Shown: piece after piece, positions 10,655-22,744 of the stretch
Layout of the letters: every line of letters begins with the position of its first letter
Numbering within the stretch: position 1 is the stretch's first letter
Source: Daedaleopsis sinensis
Lineage: Eukaryota > Basidiomycota > Agaricomycetes > Polyporales > Polyporaceae
DNA: 64,000 bases
Assembly: GCA_033807695.1 (NCBI GenBank)
Contig: CM066301.1
Coordinates: forward strand, 2,418,001 to 2,482,000
Reading direction: 5' to 3'
Program-made: the position numbers and the translations under genes
Notes under the pieces: generated by a model
Databases searched by the model: none
What the model was told of the DNA's origin: nothing
The model's input: the letters and a program-made list of their open reading frames with translations, nothing else

Positions 10655-11309
10655 TACATGTGCGGATTGAAAGCTATTGAAAGAAGGAGTTTGTTCTCTT
10701 GAAGCGCATCTAGTAGGGCCTATGACGAGTACGATGCGTAGTAGTGTAAAGTGAGAAGTAAGTACCCTTGCTCTTGTTTACTTGTGTACTCCGTCCGTCC
10801 TTACGTACAGAGGGCCCGGGTCAGCAATTATAGCTGCATGCTGTGCCATGGGTGCGGGATGCCGCATCACTCGACCCAAGGACCATTAGCGCGCAATGTT
10901 GCTTTCAAGACTGGATCATCTGGATGGATGCCCAAGTACGCCGCTCGCAGGCTCTAGTCTCCCTCCTTTCGAGCCAGACGCACTCACGCCGCGTCATACC
11001 CCTCCTCACTCCAGACGAAGCGCAGAAAGCCAATCTGGAACAGATCTCGGGCCCAAACCGCGTAGAATCATGTGTATTGAGACGGCAGTAGATGAGACGC
11101 CGGAGCCCGGCCTTTGCCCTGGCCTTACGCCCGGATCGTACATGCTGCTACCAACCGCACGACGGAACTCCTCCAAGAACTCCAAGGCGTGCAGGCATCG
11201 AATCTCGCGCTAGTTAACCGCACTCAACGTCTCGCACTTTCGACTGGGCATCGACATCCCCTCAACCTTCCGTCCATCCTCTCAAGTTGTCACCCGAAGC
11301 TACACTGGC
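10655..11309. other. Intergenic upstream of the HAD hydrolase gene
   Basis: 655 bp between the MITE and the next gene. Short frames only; no domain, tRNA or repeat recognised. Confidence 0.45.
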
Positions 11310-13366
11310 ATGACTTCGCCGCACCTCAAAGCTGTGATATTCGATGTACGTCTGTCTGTCTGCCCGTCGTCCAGAACGCTGCGCTTCCCCGCGAGCCCGC
11401 CCGAGCTCGCGCAGTCGTCTGATCCCGCCACCGCCAGATCGGCGGCGTCGTCTGCCGCAGCCCGCTGCTCGCGATAGCCGCGTACGAACGGGAACACGGA
11501 CTGCCCAACAACTACATCAACTGTGCCATGTACGTCCCCTCTCCTGTCCCGAGAGCTGTTTGACGAGTCCGTCACACCCTCTTCTTCGCCCTGACGGTCG
11601 CTGCCGCCACCGCCATTGACAATGTGACGCGCCCCCTCCGACTCGTCCAGCACGGCCCGTGGATCGCACGGCGCATGGCAGAAGTTCGAGCGCGGCGAGA
11701 TCCCCCTCTTCCCGTTCTACACACAGTTCGGGCGCGAGCTCTCCGACACGGCCGTCAACAACCCGGCGTACGCTGCGTACTGCAAGCGCCGCGCCCTCGG
11801 TCCGTCCCCTCTCCCCTCTCCCCTCTCTCCTCCTCTCTCCTCCTCCGCACGCCCGTCGCAACGCTGACGCGAGCCCGACGCATACGTACGGCAGCGTGTC
11901 CGGAGCTGCCCACCGCAGCGCTGCACATCGACGGACGGGAGGTGAGCACCGTCCCGTTTCGTCGCCGCCGCCTGCGCCGCGCGGAGCCAATGCTGAAAGG
12001 AACTGTCACCGCCGCGTGCAGCTGTTCGGGCGGATGATGCGCGAGAGCGCCGAGCTCGACGCGCACATCGTGGAGGCGATCAGGCGCATCCGAGGCGAGT
12101 ACCCTGTCAGTGTCTCCCGGGGGCCATGTGCGCGCTGACACTACCAGGACCGGATATCGGATCCCCGTCTTCGTCTACCTCCTCCCTATCCTGCGTAACC
12201 GAACTTGAACGTGCGCGTGAACGTGAACTTCTGCCTCCCGCCCGCGACTGTCGCCCGCCGCCGGCGATCTGCGCACGCAACGCAAACGCACCGTGAACGC
12301 ACATCGGGCTACGTATACGCACGCACAATCGCATGCACATCGGGCCACGCACGCGGCCGTACACAGCGGCGGGCAGGTGGCGCATCATCGCGCTCACGAA
12401 CAACTTCTCCAAGTCGGACGCCGACATCGCCGGGGGGGGCTCCACGGCCGCGGACGTCGACGTCGACGTCGCGGCGGAGCGCGCGTTCCTGGGGTGGGGC
12501 GCGGGCGCGACGCCGCCGCGCCTGCGCGCGCTCTTCGACGACTTCTGCGACTCGAGCACGCTGGGAATGAGGTGCGCCCGCGTGCGCGCGTGCTCATGTA
12601 TCGAACGCTGACGTTGAACGTTGGACATTAACCGTTATCACCGCGCGTGCGTGCGTCCCCGCCGATATCGATGCTGGGCCCGTGTGCTCGCCGTGCGCGT
12701 TCTGCTTCTGGCGCACGCGCTGAACGCGCTGAACAGGAAGCCCGAGGCGGGCATCTACCTGCTTGCGTGCGAGCGCAACGGGATCCAGCCCTCGGACGCC
12801 GTCTTCCTCGACGACCTCGGAATGTGAGCTCCCCCGTCCAGCTTCCCTCACTCCCTTTTCCTTTCCTTTTCCTTTTCCCTCACTCCCCTTAAATTCCTTT
12901 TCCTTTTCCTTTTCCCTTTCCCTTTCCTTTTCCTGCCCGCCCCGTCGCCGTCACCGTCGAGCCCATGCGGCCGCGCCCCTTCTATACCACGCTTGCGCGC
13001 ACCCTGACGCGGACATGTCTGACGTACACCTTCGACTGCAGGAACCTCAAAGCGGCCCAGGCGCTCGGCATGGAGACCATCCGTGCGTCCCCTCCCTCAG
13101 GCCTCTCTCTCTCTCGTATCCGCCGCGTCACCGCTGACGTGCACCTCGCGGAATTCTGCACGTACGTCTATCGTGGCTGCGCGGCACCTTTCACGTTCAA
13201 ACGCAAACGCAAACGCAAACGCAAACACAAACGCAAACGCAAACGGGAACGATCAGGCGTGGCGATTGGCGGATCGCTCGCGGCGCTGCAGCAGCTCGAG
13301 GCGAAGCTGGGCATCGACCTGACTAGCTCGCAGACGCCTGCGCCTGCGGGGGCTTCCAGGCTCTGA
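11310..13366 (+). CDS. HAD-superfamily hydrolase (epoxide-hydrolase N-terminal/ACAD10 phosphatase-like)
   Basis: Nine exons (11310-11345, 11438-11529, 11651-11799, 11895-11941, 12022-12098, 12377-12571, 12737-12823, 13042-13082, 13257-13366) give 277 residues. HAD motifs in order: AVIFDIGGVV (nucleophile Asp), IIALTNNFSK (motif II Thr), RKPEAGIY (motif III Lys) and VFLDDLGMN (motif IV Asp pair). A C1-type helical cap lies between motifs I and II (HGAWQKFERGEIPLFPF, FGRMMRESAEL). The second motif-I acid is replaced by Gly, as in related phosphatases of unknown substrate. Intron 5 (about 280 nt) and intron 8 are unusually long and contain low-complexity repeats. Cytosolic by lack of signals. 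Substrate unknown. Confidence 0.9.
12844..12938 (+). repeat. Pyrimidine (CCTTTT) microsatellite in an intron
   Basis: Polypyrimidine run built from CCTTTT/CCCTTT units inside an intron of the HAD hydrolase gene. Confidence 0.7.
13199..13245 (+). repeat. CAAACG hexamer tandem repeat in the last intron
   Basis: About seven consecutive 6-bp units (CAAACG with one CAAACA) just before the acceptor at 13254-13256. They may lengthen the polypyrimidine-free part of the intron. Probably strain-variable. Confidence 0.85.
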
Positions 13367-13853
13367 CGGCGTATACGATCGCGATCGCACGTCGCCCGCC
13401 GCCGGGCCCCATGCGCCGGTGCTGGATTCGGGATTCGGGACGCTCGGAGCAGGAAAAGGCGAAGGAAAGGGAGACGGAGAAGGAAAGGAGAAGGACGTGC
13501 CGATTTCGAGTTGCGTAGAGGTCTAAACCTAGGGAGGCGAATGCGAGAATCGAGCTTCGAGTGCGGGGGCGCCCGCGTACGTACGTACGTACGTATACGT
13601 TGCGCTGCGATTTTCGCGGTCGTGCGGTCTCGCGGGCTGGAGAAGCGTGCATGTGCATGGGCGTGGGCGTGGCGGTCGCTCGATGATTCTATTCAGTGTC
13701 CCTCTACATACTAATAGCCGTTGTGTACTGTGTACTGTGTACGCGTATGCACCCGTGTGGACCATGGACCATGGCTAGTCTCATACCAAGACCCTCAGGG
13801 TTTGATCCGGACCTAGGACCATGGCACTGGTGCGCGGTACTCGTCGTCTTGGC
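13367..13853. other. Intergenic between convergent genes
   Basis: 3' flanks of the HAD hydrolase (+) and QCR10 (-). A short CGTA repeat occurs at about 13575-13593. No gene seen. Confidence 0.5.
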
Positions 13854-14458
13854 CTAGAACGGCTTGTCCGACGCGGGCGTCTTGTCCTCCCAGTAGCCAC
13901 CGATCTAGAGAAGCGGTCGTCAGGCATCAGGCATCGAACATCAGGCAGCGGGCATCGGGCAGCGGGCATCGGGCGTGGCGGGGTGCGAGGGTGCGAAGGC
14001 GGGAAGCGGGGAGGGGCGGCGGCGGCGGCGGCGGCGGCTGAAACGTGTACGCACCACGGGCACCTTCGTCAGGAATCCGCGCTTCACGAGGGGCGTGACG
14101 GACAGCAGCTGCAGGTCCACGCACGCACAGAGATTGGGCGTGGACGTCGACGGTGAGGGAAAGAGAAGAGGGGGAGAGACCGTGAACGTTAACGTTAGTT
14201 TTTTCGAGAAAGGCGAGAGGCGGGCGGGTAGGGGGACGTACGGAGAGCGCAGCGACGCCCGCGCCCGCACCCCACATGCCGAGGGACAGCGTCCAGGTGC
14301 GCGCAAACTGCGAGGGAGAACCGTAACGCGTAACGTCCCGGGGTCGCTGGTCAGCCCAACAGCCCTGGCTCTGAGCACGGGGGGTTCAGAAGACGCGGAA
14401 GCCTTGCCTGGAAGAGGGGCTTTTGGGGCGGCGTGTGGTGGTAGAACACGCGAGACAT
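13854..14458 (-). CDS. QCR10: Cytochrome bc1 complex subunit 10
   Basis: Small single-pass subunit of respiratory complex III in the inner mitochondrial membrane. Four exons (14458..14408, 14307..14242, 14108..14055, 13904..13854) give 73 residues. The membrane segment is LGMWGAGAGVAAL. The fungal signature SVTPLVKRGFLTKVPVIGG is followed by YWEDKTPASDKPF at the C-terminus. The first intron has a GC donor (CAG|GCAAGG); it joins LFQ to FARTWTLSLG and keeps frame. QCR10 is usually about 75 residues in fungi, so the length fits. Head-to-head with NOP16. Confidence 0.92.
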
Positions 14459-14885
14459 TCTGGAGGGCGAGGGTCTGGCTCGAGCGGAGGCTTCGTGGAC
14501 GCGACTGGCGCAGTGGTGGGTGTGTGGACAAGGCGAAGGTGCACTGCAGACTGAGGGCCGCTGGCGGGCTCAGGCTCGCGGGAACACCCGACGGGGGACG
14601 CCGGGGACCTCCCAAGTTGCCGAGCCGCGTTCTCTCGGGTGCCCAGCTTTTGCTTTTGCTTTTGCGCTCAGCCAGTGCCACACTCACTCTTCCTGCGTGC
14701 GCGGCCCTGTGTGCCTTGTAACTGTTCTCTCGCTCTCGTTCTCGTGCTCGTACTCGTTCTCGCAGGTGGACGGCCCACACACGCTCTATCCGCGCCGCTG
14801 CCTACGCTTGCAAATCCGATCTCCCGGCACAGATTATCGCACGCACAGCGAGTGAAAAAAAGAAGACAGCGACAGACGAAAACTT
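14459..14885. promoter_or_regulatory. Shared promoter region of QCR10 and NOP16
   Basis: 427 bp between two divergent housekeeping genes, with CT-rich tracts approaching both starts. No TATA box was recognised. Confidence 0.5.
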
Positions 14886-15871
14886 ATGGCGAACCCCCGG
14901 CAGCGACGCAAGCTGCGCTCTGGGACGCACAGGCCGGTGCAGCACTCGCGGCGCGCGAAAAGCCTGCTCAAGAAGCAGCCGCGTGCGTACCCTGTGCTCT
15001 CACACACTCCCCAGCGCACGGCTGAACCACTTAATACTGCAGCGATCCGGGGTCCCAAAGTGCTGCAGGAGGCCTGGGACGTGCGGAAGACGGTTCGACA
15101 AAAGTGAGTGTGGGCTGCAGTGGTGCGCGTGTGTGGGCAGGGTTACGGAACGGCGGGGACGGGTGCGCAGAGAGCGGCTGCTGATGTGCTCTATTGCAGC
15201 TATGAAGCTCTGGGGCTCGCGGCCTCGCTGGCGCCGACCGCGTCCGGGGGGTCCGAACGGAAAGAGGGGAGCCTAAACGGGCGCGAAGGGGCCGCGGAGA
15301 AGAGAGAAGCAGGCCCGTCCGGGACGACGCAGGAGGTGGGAGCCAATGGGGTGCGGAGGGGGTTCGGGAAAATCATCCGGGACGCGGAGGGGAACGTCGT
15401 GGACGTGCTGCTGGGAGAGTCTGAGCCTGAGGAGGAGGGAATGGGGGACGACCTGGACCCGGGCGCGGACGCACGGCTCGCGGGGTGGGTCGGGCTGGGG
15501 TCGGAGGGGCGGCGGGCGGAAACGGGGGTGGTGCAAGGTGAGCGCATCGAATTCTGCGGTGGTTCAAGGATGTGATAGCACGGGCGCCATCGGGCACGGA
15601 GCTTCTCGTCCTTGCGTCAGGCCGGGCTTCCCGTTCAGATTGGCGGGGCATCGCGCTGACGGGTGTATTTGCAGCACTGGAGCAGCTGTCGGCGTCGGCG
15701 GGCGGGGTGCGGCGGCACACGTCGAAAGGCGAGCTTGAGCAGCTGCGGCGGCTGGTGGACAAGTACGGGGAAGACGTGGAAGCGATGGGGCGGGACCGAC
15801 GGCTGAACGCAGGGCAGCGGAGTGCAGGCGAGCTCAGACGGGCGATCCGCAAGGGAGGGCTGAGTGGCTGA
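14886..15871 (+). CDS. NOP16: Ribosome biogenesis protein NOP16
   Basis: Nucleolar factor for 60S subunit assembly. Four exons (14886-14982, 15043-15103, 15200-15537, 15675-15871) give 230 residues. The N-terminus MANPRQRRKLRSGTHRPV is the NOP16 basic signature. IRGPKVLQEAWDVRKTVRQN and YEALGLAASLAP follow. A variable acidic middle (GESEPEEEGMGDDL) leads to a conserved helical end (LVDKYGEDVEAMGRDRRLN). The basic start should act as nucleolar localisation signal. Spacing and frame are clean at all junctions. Confidence 0.95.
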
Positions 15872-16588
15872 GTTGAGAGCGGGGCGTGAAGGGGGGCGCG
15901 GTCATGTTCCGCTGTGGCTGTACTCTCGACCTCGGGCAGAAGGGAAATAGAAGGAGTCCTTGAAGGAGAGCATATTGCGAGCATATTCCATCGCGCACGG
16001 CTGTCCCGGCCTTGCTCCATCCGACCCACGCGCACCACTAGCCTCTGTCAGTTCCGTGCGTCCTTGCCCTCTCTCAACCGCCGAGGCGCTCAACGGTCTG
16101 CACAGAAGTACTGCTCCCAGCTACACTCCTCCAGCGGCTGCTCGCACTCGACGCCGCCACCGTCGCGCTCTTACAGGGCGCGGCTGCGTTTCGGGTGGAC
16201 GTGTCGCGTGCAAGCTAAGGTTGCGCGATCTGCCGGGGGCGATATGCCGGGCAGGCATGGTATGTTACCGAGTGGCAGATATTCGATGGCCGTCACCTCA
16301 GTCACCTCCCAGTCACTTTCGGGCGTCTGCTCGAAATGGCATGGCCCACCCACCGCGCACTCGAGTGTGAAGCGGCCAGTCCTCCCGCATGGAAGCTTCA
16401 CTCTGCGAATCGACCCCCACCCAACATGCCTCCTTCCAACGCTTTGACACAACCCTTTCTTCCCTCCCCTTCCGTCCACCGTCCCCTTTTTAGCTGCCCT
16501 CCCTCCCCCCTCCCACCCCCGCATCCCGTTCTTAATCTCGCACGCCCCTCCCTCCGTCCATCTCCGCCCCCCGTCCCCGACGCCCCCC
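15872..16588. other. Intergenic, promoter of the Zn2Cys6 gene
   Basis: 717 bp. The last 150 bases are strongly C/T-rich on the + strand, as expected upstream of a basidiomycete start codon. No gene recognised. Confidence 0.5.
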
Positions 16589-19439
16589 ATGTCGTCCAGG
16601 AACGCCTCGTCCCCCCACCCCCGCTCAGACTCCGCCTCGCCCTATCCTAACATGTCCCGCAAAGCGCCCGCTCAACCCAAGTCCACCCGGCAGCAGTATA
16701 GCGGTATGTCACCCCCCGTCCCCCGTCCCGACCACTTCGCTTACCTCTCCTCCTTAGCCTGCGGCGCGTGTCGCATGCGCAGGTACGCGTTCTCGCGCCC
16801 GCCACCCTCCCAGAGCCTATCTGACGCGCTCATTAAGGGTCAAATGCGACCTCAAGGACCTCCCCACCCTCGCCTCCGGACTCCACCCTCCCTGCTCAAA
16901 TTGCAGCGAACGCGGCCTCAACTGCGTGTACGTCCCCCCTCAGTCCTCCTCTGTCCGCGCGCGTGCTCAGCTTCCACAAGCGACGAGTTTGCCGAAGTCA
17001 AGGCCGTCAAGCTTCTCCGCCGCGGTCGCCGCCTACAAAAGGTCGAGTGAGTGCCTCGCTCGCCTGACCGGTCCCGCCCTGGCCCTCATTCCCTCCCAGA
17101 GCAGTATACGGCAAGGCCACAAAGGAAGACGCGGACCTCCACACCGTCATCCCTCCCCGATGCGTAATCCCACAGCTCAAGCCGGAGTTCTTCAGATCTC
17201 CATTCTTCCGTCGCTTTCACATCCAGAGTGCGTAGATCCCCCCCGATCGTCCCGCCCCCGTCGATCGCTCACCCGTCCCGATCGCGGCCCCCAGGACCCA
17301 TACTCGAGCCCACCGAGTTCTCCACGCGGTTCACAGAGTGGTACAACGGCAGCTCCGACTGCCTGCTCTTTCCCGGTCAGTTGATCGCCCTCGCCATCGT
17401 CGTCTGGGCCGCGAGCTACGGCATAAACGAGGCGGGGGAGGAGGTCCTCGAGCTGCGCGACGAGGACATCCAACAGCGCAAAGAGCGCATCAACGAGATG
17501 CTCCTCGAGCTGCTCTATCTCGTCGACATCCACGGCCTCCTCCGCAAGCCATCCTGGGACGGCGTAAGAGCACTGCTCCTCATCATGCCTCTTACCGAAG
17601 GTCTGCCCCCTTGCTCGCACCGCTCCCCCAACGCTCACTCTTTTCGTCTGGTTAATTTCCAGAGGTGCAAACCCCCCTCGAACGCCTGGTAAGTGTCTCT
17701 AGCCTCGGTCAACGCTCTCGTTCCCTCATCTATCCGTCAAGGCGATGTACGACGCCACCATGAGCCAGGTATATGCGCTCTGTAGCCTGAACATCGACAG
17801 TGGTCAGGGTGAGTATGTCGAGGCCCTCGTGCGGGCGCGAATATTCTGGTACTCTCACGTCATCGATGGAGTGACCAGCGGCCTGCGTGGCGGCCGCATC
17901 GCATTGTAAGATAATTAATTCGCTCACGTCCCGAGTAACGGCATTTATGGCAGCCCACAGAACCGACGACGACCTGACGTCCTTCGAGGCGACGCTTCCG
18001 CCTCTCGGGAGTGATGGGGGGCCGTCGAGTTCGTATGCGTTTGCTTACCGGTTCGCTACCATTCCCATCCGCATTGCCTCGGTCTGTCGCGACGTTCACG
18101 CCGTCCTCACCGGTCCCAAGGCCCGCCAGCGCGACGACATCGACGAGGACAGTCTGCAGGACGCCTGGGACATGCTAGAGCGGTGCTGGCGGGACCTGGA
18201 GGGTCTGCGCCAATTTGGCCCGTACGGCATAGTGCAGATGGAGGACGTGGAGCGGTTTATCGATGGGTGGCAGGTGAGCCGCCGTCGCACTCGTGACGGA
18301 TCGCTCCGTGCTTACCCATAACCCTGCGGTCGGTGCCAGATTTTTCTTTTCGAGTCGCGTATGTCCTGCTTCTGTTCCTCTCTGCGTGATATCGATTGAC
18401 ACATCCGTTCACAGATAATGTCATCCGCGAAGCTCTGAAGCAGCGGCTCGTCGCGCTCCCCGTGCAGGAGACGGCAAGCAGCTACCTCCCGGACTCGCAT
18501 CCGTCGAGCAGGACGCGCAAGTCCGACACGATCTTCCGCCTGCACATGAAGGCCAACACGAAGTGCCACGCCGTCGTCAGACACGTCGTGGCCATCCTGC
18601 GCAGGAATCTCGGCACGCCGTTCTTCCAATACGACGCTGCGCTCGTCCGCGACGGCTGCTTCTTCGCCGGCTTTCTGCTGGCCGGGGAAAGCGGATCGCG
18701 CGACGACGTCGAGGTCTGTCTGACGGCGCTGTCAGAGATGCGCTGGGCGTTCTCGAAGAACGACGAGCGGCAGCGGACCGTACGCCTTGTGTGGGACGCC
18801 CGCGCCTCGCAGTCCCGAGGCCAATCCTCCCGGGGCAGCTTCTCGGCCAGCCCGTCGGAGGAGACGATACGCGGCCCGGGCACGTACGACGGGGGCTACG
18901 TCCGCCGGGGCCTCATGCGCCCGACGAGTGTCCCGCCGATATCCCTCTCCGCGACGACCATGGGCCACGGCTACGAGAACTCGTCCGCCCCGAACACCGC
19001 GTGCACCCCAGACGGCCGCTGGCCGTCCGCCACCGCCCCCTCGGCGTCGGCCTCGGGCTCAGGCTCGGAGACAGAACGCTACCCAGCGACCTCCCGCTCC
19101 CCGTCGCTCCCCAGCACCTCGTCCTCGTACGCCAGCAACGTCCTGCAGCCCGAGGACGGCCCGTCCGCGCTCCTCCTGGCGCCGGCGCGACACGCGAGCG
19201 GGCAGAGCACGTACTACGTCCCGCCGTACAACTACCTGCCCATGCCGGTCGGCGACGCGGGGGACCCGCGCCCGGCGCCCCTGTCGCCCACCGCGGCCGC
19301 GGCTGCGGCGGCGTACGAGTACTCGGCCGTCGCGTACGCGCAGACGGTCGCGGAGGCGGGGCCTGCGTACCTCCCCGCGCAGGCGGCCGCGCATGCGCAG
19401 GGCGGCAGCCCGACGTTCGGGGCTGGCAGTTATTACTAG
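16589..19439 (+). CDS. Zn(II)2Cys6 fungal transcription factor
   Basis: Eleven exons (16589-16703, 16758-16782, 16838-16927, 16981-17046, 17100-17227, 17295-17600, 17663-17688, 17742-17905, 17961-18273, 18340-18358, 18415-19439) give 758 residues. The binuclear zinc cluster lies at about residues 40-75: CGACRMRRVKC, a longer-than-usual loop, then CSNCSERGLNC. A basic linker (LLRRGRRLQKVE) and a fungal_trans-like regulatory region follow (LPGQLIALAIVVWAASYG, RARIFWYSHVIDGVTSGL). The C-terminal third is Ser/Pro/Ala-rich and disordered, ending in Tyr/Ala/Pro-rich sequence, probably an activation region. Exon 10 is 19 nt. Target genes are unknown, and the neighbours give no pathway hint. Confidence 0.9.
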
Positions 19440-20126
19440 TCCTAAGGCCCGGGCGGCGCAGGCTCGGGTTTGGGTTTGGGCTTGGGAACCCCGGACAGGG
19501 CTCGGACCGTTCTGCGTATTTCTGTCGGTCGTGGCATCATCATCGTCGTCGCCTTCGTCGCCCAGCTGTCTCGCTCTGCATGTCCCCATACATCGGACCG
19601 CGCCCGCCCCGCTCTCGCACCTCATTCGCTCTCGCACTCGCACTCGCTCTCGAACACGAACACCTCTTGCGCCGGCAACTTACGTGTATATCGCATTCGC
19701 ACTCGCTTTCGCGCCCCGTCCCGTCCCCTCGATGTATACTATGACATCGCCCCGCTCCGCTTCCGCCGGCCTCTTCTCTTCCCTTCTCTGCAAATACTCT
19801 CCGCACACTGCACCGCACACCGCACACCGCACTCCGCACACCGCATGATAGAGGTTATTGCATCACATTATCGCGGGGCGCGACGTCGACACCGTACTAT
19901 ATCATACATATCACCGTCCCTTTCCGCCCCTGTACGTAGTACCAGTAGCCAGTACCAGTAGCCAGTAGCCAGTAATCTTGTACGCCTACCCCCCGCACCG
20001 CACCCCACCGCACGCACGCACGCACGCACATTATTCTTGCACGCGCCACGCGGCCGCGTCGTGGCGCGGCGATTGCAATAATACACACCCATAATCGCAG
20101 GGCACGCATGGCATTGCATTGCACGT

Positions 20127-20230
20127 ATGGCAGACGCAGACGCAGAGGGGAAGACACAGACGCAGACGCACAGACGCAGAGGGGAAGACGCAGACGCAGA
20201 CGCAGACAGGAAGACGGAGACGGGCAGACG
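20127..20230 (+). repeat. GCAGAC hexamer-rich microsatellite
   Basis: Imperfect tandem array of CAGACG/CAGAGG units across about 100 bp. It produces spurious Thr/Asp/Arg frames on both strands. Confidence 0.8.
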
Positions 20231-20410
20231 GGCAGAAGGGTCCCAGATCCCGAGGGCCGATGTGCACGCGCCCGCGCGTTTTTCTCGTAGCTGTCAACCC
20301 GAGGGAGGGAGATGGGAGATCCCGCCCGATCGGGCAGCCAGACCGCCCGAAGCGGGCTCGTTTCCCGGCGGCCCTGGCGGCGCGGGAGGGGCAGGGAGCC
20401 CGAAGCCCGA

Positions 20411-20446
20411 AGCCCGCGTCGAGAGTGAGAGTGAGAGTGAGAGTGA
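20411..20446 (+). repeat. GAGAGT microsatellite
   Basis: Five to six uninterrupted 6-bp units. Confidence 0.8.
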
Positions 20447-22744
20447 GATTGTTCTTGAAGCTTGATGCAGATGGTCGAGGACGCAGGCTCAGGAGGGCGG
20501 CCGGGCGGAGAACACGCGGACGGGGAGAAGGGGGTGCGAATATGAGTCGCGCGCGGCGCGCGGCGCACGCAGATGATGATGGAAAATGCTCCAGACGTTG
20601 ATTGCGTTCGAGTTCTGCGTTCGAGCTTCGAAGGGTGGGGAGGGCACGTCGACGTCGATGCCGACGTTCCGATAGATGGGGACAGTGCATAATACATATG
20701 ATGCAGGTTCCGCCCGCATGGGACACCGTGGAGCCCCGGTGAACGTTTGAACGGCGGCTCGCACTGGCTGGCTGCTGGGACTCGGGGGGGAGGCGCGTCG
20801 GCCGGCCGGATGTTCAGATGCTCAGTACAAAGTAGGTCGGTCGGTAGGTACCAGCGCAGCCGGCCGCTCCTGCCTTATCCTCCGCGGCCTGGGAGCGCCG
20901 TTCGGACAGTTGTGGGTGCGCGGAAGACGCGTTGGCCGGATCGGGGTATATGAGCCTGGGGCCCATGGCCATGGCCAGCGGCGGACGGACGCACGGAGGG
21001 GGCCCCCGCTGAGCTGGGGGCACGGCGGCACGGCGGGGGATCGGACGGGCTGCGGTACGGGGGCCCTGCTGGGGTGGCGCAGGCGCAGACGCAGACGTCG
21101 ACGAGGACGAGGGAGCGTTGTTCTGCGCGATTCAAATTGGCACATTGCGTTCGCGCTCGCTGGCACGCCTGGGGCCTGAGGCCTCGGGGCGCGCGCGGGT
21201 GCACTGGCGTTGTGCTGGGTGCTTGGCAGAGCGTATGGCGGCGGGTGCTCTTGTCTTTGCGGTGTATTGGCTTTGTGCTCGCGGCGACAGGGCTCTGCGG
21301 GACGGATGCCAGTGTACGGGCCAAGCGAGCCGGCGGTATGGGAGGCGTCGAGACGTCCGACTCCGAGGGCGAGAGCTCTTTCGGTGGCACCCCGGCGTCG
21401 TGGGTGTCCCGCTAGACCCGACTCGTCGACGTTAACGTCAAGGCAGATCTAGCGGCTAGGGTAGTCCGCGATGGACATTAGTGTACACCGCTTGCGGACG
21501 ATGGGGCCACGGCCCACGGCTGCGTTTTCCTCCTATGCTCCCTAGCCATCAACCCAGTGTTCGTGGTTGTCGGAGAGGGAGCTCTGGGCCGTGCCTCCGT
21601 GCTCAGGGCTGCAAGTGAAAGGGGCGGGGATCGGTGCGAGTGGGCCGGCGGACACGGCGGGTGGGTTGTGCGGGGGATGGGACGCGGATGCGGACGAGGA
21701 TGCACGCCATTGGCCCGCGGGTTCGCGGGTTCGCTGCCAGGCTCGCTGGCTGCCAGCCTGCAGGTGCTTCCCAGACACGCGTACGCGCAAACGAGGGCGT
21801 AATGGCCGGGGATCGCCAGCGCCAGAAGCCGCGTGCGAGGATTCCAGTTCTCTCTGCGCGTTCAGCGTCCAGCGTCCAGCATCTGAATCGTCGGAGCTGC
21901 GCAGGCGGGTGTTGGTGGATGTGAGAGAATGTGCCACCCCCACCCGGTCTGTCGGCGCCCGTGCTGCTGTCTGGAGTGGTGAGTTGCACTGAATTATCGC
22001 GGGCGCGTACGGCGCAGTCCTATCAGATTTATTGCGGCATGCATGGAGTGGTGGACGAACGAACCCGGCGACGCAATAGAAGGCGTCGTGCGGACGGAGC
22101 GCCCTGCACAAATTACGGATGCAGCATGCTTGGAGGATGTGGGCGGAGGGCGTCACGGTTGCGCACGACCGACAGCACTGTGGAAGGGCCGCATCGCCAT
22201 CCGGGCACTTGGAGAGTGCGAGGGGGTGGAAGGCTCCCATCTTCTGTCTTGACATGGTTGGGAGAGTGCTCCCTTGGGCCTCGGAGGGGCGAGCAGATCA
22301 GGCCCGGGAAGACGCACTGCGTATGGCAGTGTGTGTGCGTGCAGGATGTCCGAGAAAATCGCCCATGCATGCTGTAACACGAGCGAGAGATCTGGCGGTG
22401 GACGCGTGGCTGCGAAGAGAGCGTGCTGAGTAACGTGGAGTGATAGCGGTTGGAATTCAAACTTCTGAATCTTACTGTAGTGCTTACTGCGCAGTGGGGC
22501 TCGACCGGCCATCTTGGCTGGCCTCGCTGAGAAGAACGACGGCAGCCAACGTGGACCTCGGCATAAACCTTGTTCAAATGCTCGCGGAGTCACGCACCGC
22601 CTAACGTTCGCGTTCGTTCAAACTTGCCGATCATTAGGGGGTTAGGTGTGAGTATTACGTAAGCGGGCGGCCCGTACGCAGTTCCGCAGCGGCAAGCCGC
22701 ATTTGGGTCGCGTGTCACGGTGTACACAAGCCAAGTCAGCCCCA

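Larger units (their letters stand above)
19440..22744. other. 3.3-kb gene-free, microsatellite-rich stretch
   Basis: No frame here has a domain or believable introns. The longest are low-complexity (Arg/Pro/Ser/Thr), caused by simple repeats: ACCGCAC units (19806-19845), CAGTAGC units (19937-19976), CGCA units (20011-20030), GCAGAC/GACGCA hexamers (20127-20230) and GAGAGT units (20411-20446). Confidence 0.6.

Noticed and set aside
18563..19848. Very long frames (up to 393 residues) in the two other plus-strand frames over the last exon of the Zn2Cys6 gene
   Set aside because: They are Arg/Pro/Ala-rich shadows caused by high GC at third codon positions of the real frame and have no domain.
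19897..20726. Overlapping minus-strand frames of 230-266 residues
   Set aside because: Their length comes from microsatellites and Arg/Pro/Ser-rich low complexity; no domain or splice logic.
21542..22255. 237-residue minus-strand frame
   Set aside because: Composition is arbitrary, with overlapping frames of similar length on the other strand and no recognisable motif.
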